Shown here piece by piece: positions 23,830 through 33,310 of a stretch of 35,363 bases of DNA (the stretch's first letter is position 1; each line of letters opens with the position of its first letter). Source of the stretch: Paractinoplanes deccanensis (GTDB taxonomy: Bacteria; Actinomycetota; Actinomycetes; Mycobacteriales; Micromonosporaceae); contig NZ_BOMI01000155.1 in assembly GCF_016862115.1 (NCBI RefSeq), forward strand, positions 1 to 35,363, in the 5' to 3' direction. Position numbers and translations under genes: made by a program. The notes under the pieces were generated by a model. That model was not told the origin of the DNA. It made no database searches and was given only the letters and a program-made list of their open reading frames with translations.

Positions 23830-26475
23830 ATGAACTCGTACGGCGATCCGCAGTCTTCGCGCGCCCGGGCCCGGGTGCCCGGGTCCGCGAGCTCCACGCC
23901 TGACGACGACCAGTCCTCTTCGTACTCGGCCTCGGCCCGGCCGGCGCCGGACGCCTACCGCCGGGGCGCGGGTGGCCGCGCGTCGGTCGCCGGCAGCGCG
24001 TCGGTGGGCAGCGCCTCCGTCGGCTCGGCCTCCGCCGGGCGCGCCTCCGTGGGGAGCGCCGCTGTGGGGTCCGCCACTCCGGGGCGCGCGTCGGTGGGCA
24101 GCGCCTCGGTCGGTGCGGCCCGCGTCGGCGCGGCCGGCGCCACGGCGCGGGCCGCGGTCCGCCCCGTCCCGCCCGGCGACGAGGGCGCCATCGGCGGGGG
24201 TCGCTCCGGTCGCGGCAAGGACAAGTCCAAGGCGGCCAAGCGCCGTCGCCGCACCAACATCCTCACCGCCGCGGCCGCCGTGCTGGTCATCCTGCTCGGC
24301 GCCGGCGTGGTGGGCGGCACCTACTTCTTCGACGACGTCGACCTGCCGCCGCCGGTGACCGAGGACCAGTCCAACGTCATCAAGTACTCGACCGGCGCGA
24401 CGATCGCCAAGCTCGGCGAGCAGAACCGCACGGTCGTGCCCGAGGCAAAGATCAACAAGGTCGTCGAGCACGCCGTCGCCGCTGCCGAGGACAAGAACTT
24501 CTACTCGCACCACGGCATCGACATGAAGGGCATCGTCCGCGCCGCGTGGAACAACTTCACCGGCGGCGCGACGCAGGGCGCGTCGACGATCACTCAGCAG
24601 TACGCGAGGCATGCGGCCGATCTGAAGGCGATCAGCATCAACCGCAAGCTGCGGGAGGCGGTGATCGCGCGCAAGCTGGAGAGCCAGTACAACAAGGACC
24701 AGATCATGGGCATGTACCTGAACTACATCTATCTGGGTGAGGGCAGGTACGGCATCGAGGCCGCGGCGCAGGGCTACTTCGGCAAGTCGGTGCTGACGCC
24801 GGCGGGGCAGAAGGGCGCGATCACGCCGTACGAGGCCGCGGTCCTCGCCTCGATCATCAAGCAGCCGGAACCGGATCCCAGTGGGGGGCACAAGGGCTAC
24901 GACCCGAACTACAACCTCGCCGCCGCCAAGGACCGGTGGGAATACACGATGAAGAACATGCTTGAGATGAAGTGGATCACTCAAGCGGAGTACGACGCCC
25001 GGAAGTACCCCAAGGTCAAGCCGGTCACCAAGGCCGGTTCCAGCAAGGCCACGAGCGGACCGGTCGGCGTGGTCATGCGCCACGTGCGGGCCGAGCTCGC
25101 CGAGATGGGCATCAGCCAGCAGGAGTTCGACAAGGGCGGCCTGACCGTCACCACGACGATCAACCCCGCGGTGCAGAAGGCCGCCGAGGAGGCCGGCTCG
25201 CGCAAGAGCGAGACGTCGCCGATGCACTCCAAGCCCGCCACGTATCAGGCCTCCGTGATCGGCATCGATCCGAAGACCGGCGCCGTGCTCGGCTACTACG
25301 CCGGCGACGATCCGAACGGGCTGGACTACGGCGGCTACATGGACGGCCAGACCCTCAAGATCACGGGTGGGCAGTCGCCGGGCTCGACGTTCAAGCTCTA
25401 CACCCTGGCCGCGGGCCTGAAGGAGGACATCTCCTTCAAGACGACCTGGGACGGCACGAAGACGCGGCCGAACGGCAAGAAGATCAGCAACGCCGGCGCC
25501 GAGGACTCGGCCATCTGTAAGGGCAAGATCAAGTACTGCGATCTCGAGTATTCGACGATCAAGTCGTACAACTTCCCGTTCTACTGGATCGCCGACGGCA
25601 TCGGCCGCGAGAAGGTCATCCAGGCCGCCGTCGACGCCGGTGTGCAGCACATGTTCCCGGACAAGGGCGACGCCATCGACCTGACCAAGACCAACGCGGC
25701 CACCTGGAAGAAGAACTTCGACAACGAGGTCGCCTTCGGCCAGTACCGCGTTCCGCCGCTGGAGCACGCCGAGGGCGTCGCCACGATCGTCAACGGCGGC
25801 GTGCGCAACGACACGCACTTCATTAAGGAGGTGCGCAAGGTCGACGCGGACACCGGCAAGGTGACGATCATCAAGGGCCAGAAGAGCGCCGGCAAGCGGG
25901 TCTTCGACGAGGCCCAGATGTCGAACCTCCAGGGCGTGATGGCCGAGATCGTCAAGGTCGACGACCGCGACCTCAAGGGCGGCCGCGAGTCCATCGCCAA
26001 GAGTGGTACGTGGGAGTTCAACGGCGGCAGCGGTGACACCTGGTTCGTCGGCGGCATCCCCCAGCTGGCGGCCACGGTCTGGGTCGGCGGCAAGAACAAC
26101 AAGGTCGAGCTCAAAGACGGCAACAAGGACATGTTCGGCGCGGGCACGCCGTCGAAGATCTGGAAGAAGTTCCTCGACGCCTCGGCCGCGGCCATGAACT
26201 GGGACAACGAGGACTTCCCGAAGCGGGTCGAGACCGGTAACCCGGACAGCCCGTACGCCAACGGCCAGGAGCCCCCGCCGCCGCCGGTGCAGCAGACCGA
26301 CCCCAACCAGGGTTGTGTCCTCGGCTTCATCGGCACCTGCGACAACAACAACGGCCAGAACAACGGCGGCAACCCGGGCAACAACGGTGGCAACACCGGA
26401 GGCGGCAACCCCGGCGGTGGTGGCGACGCCGGCGGTGGTGGCAACACCACCTTCCCGACAACACAAGGCGATTAG
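23830..26475 (+). CDS. ponA: Bifunctional class A penicillin-binding protein (PonA-like)
   Basis: An 881-residue peptidoglycan synthase. The cytoplasmic N-terminus (about 1-140) is disordered, with repeats of the type GSASVG, ending in basic sequence. One membrane helix lies at about 143-167. The glycosyltransferase 51 domain has catalytic Glu220 in AAAEDKNFYSHHGID and the GASTITQQYARH motif. The transpeptidase domain has Ser519-x-x-Lys522 in SPGSTFKLY, SYN at 579-581 and KSGT at 724-727. The C-terminal tail is Asn/Gly-rich. It polymerises and cross-links peptidoglycan outside the membrane. This is the ponA1 position of mycobacteria. The ATG is chosen because the upstream frame extension lacks family features. 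A terminator follows. Confidence 0.95.
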   Translation: MNSYGDPQSSRARARVPGSASSTPDDDQSSSYSASARPAPDAYRRGAGGRASVAGSASVGSASVGSASAGRASVGSAAVGSATPGRASVGSASVGAARVGAAGATARAAVRPVPPGDEGAIGGGRSGRGKDKSKAAKRRRRTNILTAAAAVLVILLGAGVVGGTYFFDDVDLPPPVTEDQSNVIKYSTGATIAKLGEQNRTVVPEAKINKVVEHAVAAAEDKNFYSHHGIDMKGIVRAAWNNFTGGATQGASTITQQYARHAADLKAISINRKLREAVIARKLESQYNKDQIMGMYLNYIYLGEGRYGIEAAAQGYFGKSVLTPAGQKGAITPYEAAVLASIIKQPEPDPSGGHKGYDPNYNLAAAKDRWEYTMKNMLEMKWITQAEYDARKYPKVKPVTKAGSSKATSGPVGVVMRHVRAELAEMGISQQEFDKGGLTVTTTINPAVQKAAEEAGSRKSETSPMHSKPATYQASVIGIDPKTGAVLGYYAGDDPNGLDYGGYMDGQTLKITGGQSPGSTFKLYTLAAGLKEDISFKTTWDGTKTRPNGKKISNAGAEDSAICKGKIKYCDLEYSTIKSYNFPFYWIADGIGREKVIQAAVDAGVQHMFPDKGDAIDLTKTNAATWKKNFDNEVAFGQYRVPPLEHAEGVATIVNGGVRNDTHFIKEVRKVDADTGKVTIIKGQKSAGKRVFDEAQMSNLQGVMAEIVKVDDRDLKGGRESIAKSGTWEFNGGSGDTWFVGGIPQLAATVWVGGKNNKVELKDGNKDMFGAGTPSKIWKKFLDASAAAMNWDNEDFPKRVETGNPDSPYANGQEPPPPPVQQTDPNQGCVLGFIGTCDNNNGQNNGGNPGNNGGNTGGGNPGGGGDAGGGGNTTFPTTQGD

Positions 26476-26500
26476 CCGCCCGGCCGGCTAGAAGCCACGA

Positions 26501-26534
26501 CCGGCGCGCACCCACGCGGGGTGCGCGCCGGTTT
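26501..26534 (+). terminator. Intrinsic terminator after ponA
   Basis: CCGGCGCGCACCC (26501-26513) pairs perfectly with its complement at 26519-26531 around a 5-base loop, followed by TTTCGCCTTT. It lies 25 bp past the ponA stop. Confidence 0.85.
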
Positions 26535-26613
26535 CGCCTTTCCGCGGTTTCGGACGATATTGGTCGTAGGTCGTGACCGATCCGTGCTGCGGAGTACGGC
26601 ATGATGCCATGAC

Positions 26614-28128
26614 ATGAGCACGCAATCGCCCGAGGACATCGACCGCCCCGACGAGCCGAGCGCGACGGCGACGTCGGACGGCTTCGTGCGCGGCCTCTCC
26701 CAGGCGATCGGCGGCCCGCTGGGGTCCCACGCGGTGCGCCCCGGCGCCCGGCCCGGCCGGTTCTGGACGGCCAGCCGCATCATCCTCGCGCTGACGTGCC
26801 TCACCCTCGCCTTCTCCTGGGTGCAGAAGTCGCCCTGTCAGAGCGGCGACTGGCAGCAGAACATCCAGTACACGAGGTTCTGCTACACCGATGTGCTCGC
26901 GCTCTACTACGCCGAGGGCCTCAACGAGGGCAAGGTCCCGTACGTGGACCACCAGGTCGAATACCCGGTGGTCACCGGCTACCTGATGGGCGCGCTCGGC
27001 CTGCCCGTCCACGCGTACGGCGAATCGCACCCCGACATCAACCAGGGCCGCTGGTTCTACAACGCGAACGCGCTCGTGCTCTCCGCGCTCGCCGTGGTGA
27101 CCGCGGCGGTCATCCTCGCGCTGCGACGCCGGCGCCCCTGGGACGCGGCGATCTTCGCGGTCTCCCCGATCATCTTCTTCACCGCCACGGTCAACTGGGA
27201 CTTCCTCGCCATCGGTCTGGCCGCCATCGGCCTCTACCTGTGGGCCAAGGAGCGCCCCGCGTGGGCCGGCGTCTTCCTGGGCCTCGGCGCGGCGGCGAAA
27301 CTCTGGCCGCTGTTCATCATCGGCCCGCTCTTCCTGCTGGCGATGCGCTCCAAGACCTTGCGAGCCTGGTGCTGGGCGGCGGCGACGACCGCGTTCACCT
27401 GGGCCGTGGTCAACTTCCCGGTCTTCTGGTGGTACAGGGAGAGCTGGCTGCGCTTCTTCCGGCTCAACGAGGAACGCCCGATCGACTGGGGCACCTTCTG
27501 GTACGTCGGCCGCTACCTCGACGGCAAATGGTTCGCCGGCACCCCGGGTGATCAGGGCCCCTTCCAGTGGCTGAGCAACAACGTGCCAACCCTCAACTAC
27601 GTGTCGTACGCGTTGTTCGCCCTGGCCTGCGCCGGCATCGCAGTGCTCGCCTGGCTGGCACCGCGCCGCCCGCGGCTGGCCCAGCTCGCGTTCCTGGTGG
27701 TGGCGGCGTTCCTGCTCACCAGCAAGGTCTGGTCCCAGCAGTACGTGCTCTGGCTGCTCCCCCTGATCGTTCTCGCCCGTCCGAAGTGGGGCGCGATCAT
27801 CGCGTGGACGGTGGCCGAGTTCGCCTACTTCACAGCCTTCTACGCCGAGCTCCTGGGCGCCGGCGGCAAGCCGGTGATCCCCGAAGGCACCTTCGTCCTG
27901 GCCTCCGCCCTCCGCCTGATCACCGTCGCCATCCTCTGCGGCCTGGTGATCCGCGAAATCTGGAAGCCCGACCTCGACGTGGTCCGCCAGAACTACACCG
28001 ACGACCCCGACGGCGGCCTGCTGAACCGCCCGGACGCTCCCTGGATCGCCGGGCTGCGCCGGAGGTTCCGCCTGGACCGCAGCCCGGCCCCGACCGACCC
28101 GCCTACGTTGGAGCCGGCCAAGGTTTGA
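26614..28128 (+). CDS. GT87-type polyprenyl-linked mannosyltransferase-like membrane protein
   Basis: A 504-residue integral membrane protein with about 10-12 hydrophobic helices, beginning after a 50-residue cytoplasmic tail. The first outer loop has VPYVDHQVEYPVVTGYLMGALG, the acidic first-loop motif of GT-C/DUF2029 (GT87) polyprenyl-phosphate mannosyltransferases. FFTATVNWDFLAIGLAAIGLYLWAKERPAWAGVFLGLGAAAKLWPLF is typical of the family core. By position it corresponds to Rv0051 of M. tuberculosis. It probably adds a mannose or similar sugar to an envelope glycan on the outer face. The acceptor is unknown. Confidence 0.87.
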   Translation: MSTQSPEDIDRPDEPSATATSDGFVRGLSQAIGGPLGSHAVRPGARPGRFWTASRIILALTCLTLAFSWVQKSPCQSGDWQQNIQYTRFCYTDVLALYYAEGLNEGKVPYVDHQVEYPVVTGYLMGALGLPVHAYGESHPDINQGRWFYNANALVLSALAVVTAAVILALRRRRPWDAAIFAVSPIIFFTATVNWDFLAIGLAAIGLYLWAKERPAWAGVFLGLGAAAKLWPLFIIGPLFLLAMRSKTLRAWCWAAATTAFTWAVVNFPVFWWYRESWLRFFRLNEERPIDWGTFWYVGRYLDGKWFAGTPGDQGPFQWLSNNVPTLNYVSYALFALACAGIAVLAWLAPRRPRLAQLAFLVVAAFLLTSKVWSQQYVLWLLPLIVLARPKWGAIIAWTVAEFAYFTAFYAELLGAGGKPVIPEGTFVLASALRLITVAILCGLVIREIWKPDLDVVRQNYTDDPDGGLLNRPDAPWIAGLRRRFRLDRSPAPTDPPTLEPAKV

Positions 28129-28138
28129 CGGCCGGCTC
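28111..28138 (+). terminator. Hairpin over the GT87 gene stop codon
   Basis: GAGCCGGCC (28111-28119) pairs with GGCCGGCTC (28130-28138) around a 10-base loop that contains the TGA stop. There is no T-run; it is a plausible actinomycete-type terminator. Confidence 0.45.
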
Positions 28139-28752
28139 GCCGTCCGCGCCGCTCAAGCCGCCGGGCGGGCCGGCGTTGTCGACCCGCTGCTCCGCGTCTT
28201 TACCGCCGTCGATGTCGCGCTCTTCATTGCCGTTGCCGTGCCGTGGTGGTCGCGCTGATTGCGGCATCGGTTGGGCCTGGTCTTGGCAGGCAGCCCAGCC
28301 CGATGGGTTCATCGGAGACCAAGCTGAGCCGTCGGCCTGCCGTCGGCCTCGACCTGTCAGCCCTCCCCCGGCCGCCTTTGGCGTTGATCAAAGACCCTGT
28401 TCTCCGCCGTTTGTGACCGCAATGTCGTCGGCGCCCGCCCAGATGCCGCGGACCAGGCCCAAGCGATGGGTGATCGCCGCACGCAGTGCCCGCGCCTTAG
28501 GCCGCTGACCGCCAACTGGTGCCGGCCGACCGTCGATCCTGACCGCCGACGCCGACGCCGACGGCAAAAGCCGACGGTGACGTGGATCCTCGCCCGAACG
28601 TAAAGCCGTCGAACGCACGCGTCGAACGCAATCGTCGACTGTCGGCGCCGACTGCTGGCCCGTGTTCGCGCTGTCCTGGAGGGACCGGCTTGCTGATTTC
28701 GGGTCGGGTGCGGCGGCGTTTATGGCCTTGCTGGCTGGTGAGCCGAACGGGG
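28139..28752. other. 614-bp stretch without a recognisable gene
   Basis: I see no protein family in either strand between the GT87 gene and the 881-aa membrane protein gene, which converge on it. Short repeats of GCCGAC-type sequence occur around 28540-28660. Open frames are Arg/Ser/Ala-rich and unconvincing. Decayed coding sequence is possible. Confidence 0.5.
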
Positions 28753-31398
28753 CTATCTGAGGGCGGTGAGAGTGGGGGCCGTGGTGGTCGGTGTGGCGGT
28801 GGGCAGGGTTGGGCTGCTTGTGGGGAGTGGTGGGTAGCCGGCGGGGGTGGAAGGCGCGAAGAAGCCGGCCGGGGCGGAAGGGGCGTAGGAGCTGCCGGGG
28901 ATGGCGGGCGCGAAGGAGCTGCCGGGGGTCGACGGTGTCGGTGAGCCGGCGGGCGGGGTGGTGGGGTCGGTCAGGTAGAAGATGACGGCGTCGTCCAGGT
29001 CTTCGCGGCGGATGCCCAGGGCGTCGACGGGGATGTCGCCGGCTCGTTCCCAGGGGGTGCCTACGGCCTGGGCGCGGAGCAGGAGGACCTTGTCGATGTG
29101 GAGCGACCGTAGGTATTGGATGGTCTCGGTGGAGGGGAAGGACTCCACGTTGCGGCGCAGCACGGTTTGGCGGGCGGCGGCGAAGCCGCCGGTGCCGTTG
29201 GCCATGGGCTGGAAGCGGCTGGTGGACCACAGCATGATGGTCTGGTCGGTGAGGGCGCTGGTGGGCAGGACCAGCATGGGGCCGGTGACCGTGCGCATGG
29301 CCAAGGGTTGCGTGGGCACGACCGGGTGGGCCGTGGCGTTCCAGCCCTCGAGCAGGACCAGCAGCAGCGGGACAAAGGTGGCCAGGCGCAGCCACGGGCC
29401 CGGCCACGGTGGGATGCGCAGGGCGGCGAGTTGTTCGGCTCGGCGGACGAACTCGGCGACGGCGCCGGCTGCCAGGATCGCCAGCAACAGGGTCGTCCAG
29501 AGGGTGAGGCGGCCCGGGATGCGCAGCTCCATCGAGGCCGGCAGGTGGCCGAAGAGCGGAAGATAGGTCCAGCGGCCGCCGAAGAAGTTGGTGCCGAGGG
29601 TCAGGACGATCGTGACCACCAGCGCGGCCAGCAGGAGCAGGCGCTGGCGCAGCGTCCAGATCGAGAAGGCCAGGCCGGCCAGGGCCAGCGCATACAGCAC
29701 GAAGCCGGGCAGCAGGCCCATCTCGGCGGGCCAGCTCAGCGACGAGCGGGGCACCTGGTGGGGCGCGCCCCAGATGCGTGACTCGGCGGGGCCGATGAGC
29801 AGGCTGCGCAGCGGGGGCGAGTAGAAGGCGATCTCGGTGGTGGCGGGTCCGCCGGCGGGCGCCTTGAAGTAGGGGAAGGCGATCAGGGCCGTGACGCCGG
29901 TCAGGATGAGCGCGCCCAGCGCGTCGGTGAGCAGCAGCCGCCAGCCGAGGACCGGGCGGTCGGCGGGACGACGGAGCCAGCGGAACGACCCGGCCACGAT
30001 CAGCACCAGCAGGATGAGGCCGAGGACGTAGAGGAACGGCACGCCCAGCGAGAAGCCGAGACTCACCTGCCAGAGCGCGACGAGCCAACCGGCGGCGGCC
30101 CAGCCGGCGTGGCGGCGGTGCGGGCGGTAGCCGCGCCGCAGCGACCAGCCGTGGCCGCGGGCCAGCATCGCCAGGGCAAGTGGGATGCCGCCGGCGGAGA
30201 CGATGTCGAGGTGGCCCTCCTGGGCGAGGCGCCAGGGGGCGTACGCGAAAGCGACAGCGGCGACGGCGGCGCCGGTGCGGCCTGCGCCGAGCTGGCGGAC
30301 GAGCGCGTAGCCGCCGATGGCGAGGAGCGCGTGCGCCAGGACGAAGAGAATGTTGTAACGCAGGACCGCCGCGACCGGGCCCTCGCCGAAGAAGCCGAAC
30401 GGCGCGTAGCCGAGCAGGCTGTCGCCCCACGCGAAGCTGTTGGTCTCGGGATAGAAGGCGTTGGACTGCCAGAGCCGCGCCGGGTCGGTCAGCAGGATGT
30501 GGCCGCTCCAGGCAATCTGCCAGGCCTGGCGCGACGGGTCCCAGATGTCCTGCGGCAGCGTGTGCAGCGGGTAGCGCAGCGTCGGCCAGGTCAGGGCCAC
30601 GGCGAGAAGCACACCGCTGTAGATCACCAGCGCGTATTCGTGGATCAGCGAGCGGAGGCCGGCGCGCGTGGTGCGCCTGAACCAGCCGGGTGGACGCTCG
30701 GTGGCGGTCGCGAAGGCCGTCCACGGGTCGGGCGGGACGCCGGGTGGACGCTCGGTGGGAAGCGGTTCGACCGGTTTGACGGTCTTTTGTGGACTTGCTG
30801 CCGCCAGAGGAGGATCGTTAGCCGGCTTCTGATCGGTCTTGGCGGCCGGATCCTTAGCCGGCTCGAGATCCGTTCTGGTAGCTGTGGCGGCTTTTGCCGC
30901 TGCCGGTGCACCATCGGCGGCCGTCGCGGAAGCCCGCGCCGGCCCCGCCTGCCGCGGGATGGCCGACTTAGAAGTGGCTGACTCGGGGCGGGCCGGGTTC
31001 GGGGTGGCTGACTCGGGGCTGGCCGGGTTCGGGGTGGCTGACTCGGGGCTGGCCGGGTTCGGGGTAGCTGAGTCAGGGCTGGCCGGCTTCGGAGTGGCTG
31101 AGCCGGGCGAGGCCGACCTCGGGGTGGCCGGTTCAGGACTGTCCGGCTTGGGGATGGCTGCCTCGGACGCGGCCGGCCCGGGCGTGGCTGGCTCGGGTGT
31201 GGCCGGCTCGGGCGCGGCTGGCTCGGGCGTGGCTGGTTCAGGCGTGGCCGGCTTTGGGATGGCCGGCTTCGTCTTGGCCGGCACCGCGGGCCGCGAGGTC
31301 TCGGTCGGGACCGCGGGGCGCAAGGTCTCGGCCGGGACCGCGGGCCGCAATGTCTCGGCCGGCGGCGAGGTGGAGCGCCTCGGCTCTTCGCTGGTCAT
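28753..31398 (-). CDS. Large multispanning membrane protein with Pro/Ala/Glu-rich N-terminal repeats
   Basis: An 881-residue protein in three parts. Residues 1 to about 240 are cytoplasmic-type low complexity, dominated by 5- and 10-residue repeats such as PATPE and ASPESATPNP. About residues 255-670 hold roughly 10-12 hydrophobic helices. The first large loop, TWPTLRYPLHTLPQDIWDPSRQAWQIAWSGH, resembles the acidic first loop of GT-C-like glycosyltransferases or YfhO-like proteins. About 670-881 form an outer soluble domain (SSRFQPMANGTGGFAAARQ, LRSLHIDKVLLL) and a Pro/Ser/Thr/Tyr-rich tail. The function is unknown; an envelope sugar transferase is a reasonable guess. The start is 24 bp after the endonuclease IV stop, so the two are probably co-transcribed. 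Confidence 0.82.
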   Translation of the reverse strand: MTSEEPRRSTSPPAETLRPAVPAETLRPAVPTETSRPAVPAKTKPAIPKPATPEPATPEPAAPEPATPEPATPGPAASEAAIPKPDSPEPATPRSASPGSATPKPASPDSATPNPASPESATPNPASPESATPNPARPESATSKSAIPRQAGPARASATAADGAPAAAKAATATRTDLEPAKDPAAKTDQKPANDPPLAAASPQKTVKPVEPLPTERPPGVPPDPWTAFATATERPPGWFRRTTRAGLRSLIHEYALVIYSGVLLAVALTWPTLRYPLHTLPQDIWDPSRQAWQIAWSGHILLTDPARLWQSNAFYPETNSFAWGDSLLGYAPFGFFGEGPVAAVLRYNILFVLAHALLAIGGYALVRQLGAGRTGAAVAAVAFAYAPWRLAQEGHLDIVSAGGIPLALAMLARGHGWSLRRGYRPHRRHAGWAAAGWLVALWQVSLGFSLGVPFLYVLGLILLVLIVAGSFRWLRRPADRPVLGWRLLLTDALGALILTGVTALIAFPYFKAPAGGPATTEIAFYSPPLRSLLIGPAESRIWGAPHQVPRSSLSWPAEMGLLPGFVLYALALAGLAFSIWTLRQRLLLLAALVVTIVLTLGTNFFGGRWTYLPLFGHLPASMELRIPGRLTLWTTLLLAILAAGAVAEFVRRAEQLAALRIPPWPGPWLRLATFVPLLLVLLEGWNATAHPVVPTQPLAMRTVTGPMLVLPTSALTDQTIMLWSTSRFQPMANGTGGFAAARQTVLRRNVESFPSTETIQYLRSLHIDKVLLLRAQAVGTPWERAGDIPVDALGIRREDLDDAVIFYLTDPTTPPAGSPTPSTPGSSFAPAIPGSSYAPSAPAGFFAPSTPAGYPPLPTSSPTLPTATPTTTAPTLTALR
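30960..31290 (-). repeat. Coding repeats of the N-terminal Pro/Ala/Glu tail
   Basis: The segment encodes tandem pentads and decads (PATPE, ASPESATPNP). A 30-bp unit based on GTGGCTGACTCGGGGCTGGC on the plus strand is repeated three to four times almost perfectly around 30976-31085, with more diverged 15-bp units to about 31260. Confidence 0.85.
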
Positions 31399-31422
31399 GA
31401 CCCTCCCCGTGCTGCCGGCGCG

Positions 31423-32199
31423 TCAGCGACCCGTCCGCTCCCGAAGGAGAGTGATGTCCGCGGTCTGGCCCTCGGCGCCGCCCGGCGTCTCGACGACGGC
31501 CGGCGCTCCGGCGGCCCGGATCGCGGCCACGACGAGCTCGGGGTCGATCTTGCCATTGCCGAGGTTGTCGTGGCGGTCCTGGCCGGAGTCGAAACCGCCC
31601 TTGGAGTCGTTGGCGTGGATCAGGTCGATGCGGCCGGTGATCGACTTGACCCGGTCGACGATGCCGACCAGATCTTCACCACCGGCGAACGCGTGACATG
31701 TGTCCAGGCAGAAGCCCGCGCCGAACGAGCCGACCGCGTCCCACAGGCGGGCGAGGTCGTCGAAGCGGCGGGCGCACGCGTTGTCGCCGCCGGCCGTATT
31801 TTCGATCAGGATCGGCAGCGGGAGGCCGCCGTCGGACTCGGCGTATTCGAAAGCTTTGCGCCAATTGTCGAAACCGGCAGTGAGGTCGGCGTCCTTGCCG
31901 ACGTGGCCGCCGTGCACGATCAGGCCCTTCGCGCCGAGCTCGGCGGCCGCCTTGGCATGCGCCATCAGCAGCTTGCGGCTCGGGATGCGGATGCGGTTGT
32001 TGGGCGAGGCGACGTTCACGATGTAGGGCGCGTGGATGTAGATGTCCACCTCGGACTCGCGCAGCGCCGCCGCGTCCTCCCGCGGTTTGGGCGATTTGTA
32101 GCCCTGGGGGTCGGTGAGGAAGAACTGCACCGCCTCGGCGCCGCGTTCGCGTGCCGCCTCGAGGGGGTCGGTCGGATCGACGTGGGCTCCGATGCGCAT
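31423..32199 (-). CDS. nfo: Deoxyribonuclease IV (AP endonuclease, Nfo family)
   Basis: A 258-residue TIM-barrel endonuclease IV, which cleaves abasic sites in base-excision repair using three metals. Ligand motifs in order: IHAPYIVNVASP, LIVHGGHVGKD, LIENTAGGDN, FCLDTCHAFAGG, LIHANDSKGGFDSGQDRHDNLGNGKI and VVETPGG. This is the full Nfo set. It is slightly shorter than E. coli Nfo (285) and close to the actinobacterial form. The ATG start begins MRIGAHVD, matching the family. It leads a two-gene unit with the large membrane protein and is divergent from the secreted protein gene. Confidence 0.93.
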   Translation of the reverse strand: MRIGAHVDPTDPLEAARERGAEAVQFFLTDPQGYKSPKPREDAAALRESEVDIYIHAPYIVNVASPNNRIRIPSRKLLMAHAKAAAELGAKGLIVHGGHVGKDADLTAGFDNWRKAFEYAESDGGLPLPILIENTAGGDNACARRFDDLARLWDAVGSFGAGFCLDTCHAFAGGEDLVGIVDRVKSITGRIDLIHANDSKGGFDSGQDRHDNLGNGKIDPELVVAAIRAAGAPAVVETPGGAEGQTADITLLRERTGR

Positions 32200-32326
32200 G
32201 GGACGAGACTACGACGGGGGTCCGACACTTTCTCGGTCGCGTCACCGTGCTCCCACGGGACTCGTTAGCTGCATTGATCACGTTCACGGACCGGCTGCGG
32301 CCGGTGACGAGTCTGGGAGATGGTGC

Positions 32327-33310
32327 ATGTCGCGGCAGTTCCGACAGCGGGTGACGGCGATCGCGCTGAGCGGCCTGATCTTCGGCGCGCCGATGCTGGT
32401 CAACGGGACCGCGAACGCGCAGCGCATCCCCGAGGGCGCCCGGCAGGTGACCTTCTCGGGCGGCGGCATGCTCGGCCTGTCGTGCCGGTCCCGGCCCGAC
32501 GTCGAGTCGATGACGGTGCCGGCGCAGAGCACGATCCGGGTGGTCAACCGCACCGGCTACGCCGCGAAGCTGCTGCTCGGCGGCGACACGAAGGGCACGC
32601 TGCCGGACGACTCGGCGACCGACGTGATCTTCCGGCGGGGCACCACAGCGGTGACGCTCGAGCCGAACTGCCCGATCGGTGACCAGGCCGTCCCGATGCT
32701 GGTCACCGCGCAGTCCTCGGCGCCGGCCGCGGCGCTGCCCGATCCGATCCCGGCGCCCTCGTCCGGCGGTCCGGAGCCCGTCTCGATGGCGCCGTCCGGG
32801 TCGAGGGAGCCGTCGGGCGCCGGGATGTCCGATTCCGCCGCCTCCGGCGTGCGCCCCGCAAGGGTGAATTCCGCGGCCTCCCGTCCGGGCACGCGCCGCC
32901 CCGTGGGGCCTCGGAGCTCGGTCGTCACCCAGGCCGCGACCGCTGCCGTCCAGTCGATGCCGCACGGTGGCACGGCCGCACCACGTCCCAAGATCAAGAG
33001 CACGGTTCCTGCGGGTACGGGGGGAAGCGCCGCACCCGGGTTCGCGGGCATGCCGCCCGGTGAGCAGCGCGCGGTGCTCACCGGCGTACCGCAGATCGAC
33101 CTGGAACCGGTGACGGCGGGACCGGCGGCACCCAGCCCGGGCCCGACGGAGGTCGCCGCGGCGGAGCCCGTGGCGACGATGGCGCCGATGAGCGACGGGG
33201 GTCCGATCGGGCTGCTGGCGCTGATCGCCGCGGTCTGTGTCGTGGGAGTCGGCGTGGCGACTATTCGGGCTATCGTGTCGCAACGTGCAAATCGGGCAAA
33301 ACTGGCGTAG
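32327..33310 (+). CDS. Secreted, C-terminally membrane-anchored protein of unknown function
   Basis: A 327-residue protein. It has a signal peptide (MSRQFRQRVTAIALSGLIFG then ANA, cleavage near residue 31). A small beta-rich domain follows at about 35-125 with two cysteines, Cys53 and Cys115, that could form a disulfide (FSGGGMLGLSC, STIRVVNRTGYAAKLLLGG, LEPNCPIGD), somewhat like a cupredoxin-type fold but without visible copper ligands. A long Pro/Ala/Ser/Gly-rich spacer spans about 125-285, and a membrane helix lies at about 290-312, followed by the basic tail SQRANRAKLA. No LPxTG sortase signal is seen. The ATG follows GGGAGA. The function is unknown; the envelope location is inferred. Confidence 0.8.
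   Translation: MSRQFRQRVTAIALSGLIFGAPMLVNGTANAQRIPEGARQVTFSGGGMLGLSCRSRPDVESMTVPAQSTIRVVNRTGYAAKLLLGGDTKGTLPDDSATDVIFRRGTTAVTLEPNCPIGDQAVPMLVTAQSSAPAAALPDPIPAPSSGGPEPVSMAPSGSREPSGAGMSDSAASGVRPARVNSAASRPGTRRPVGPRSSVVTQAATAAVQSMPHGGTAAPRPKIKSTVPAGTGGSAAPGFAGMPPGEQRAVLTGVPQIDLEPVTAGPAAPSPGPTEVAAAEPVATMAPMSDGGPIGLLALIAAVCVVGVGVATIRAIVSQRANRAKLA

Noticed and set aside
32114..32326. N-terminal extension of the secreted protein
   Set aside because: It overlaps the endonuclease IV start and would bury the signal peptide.
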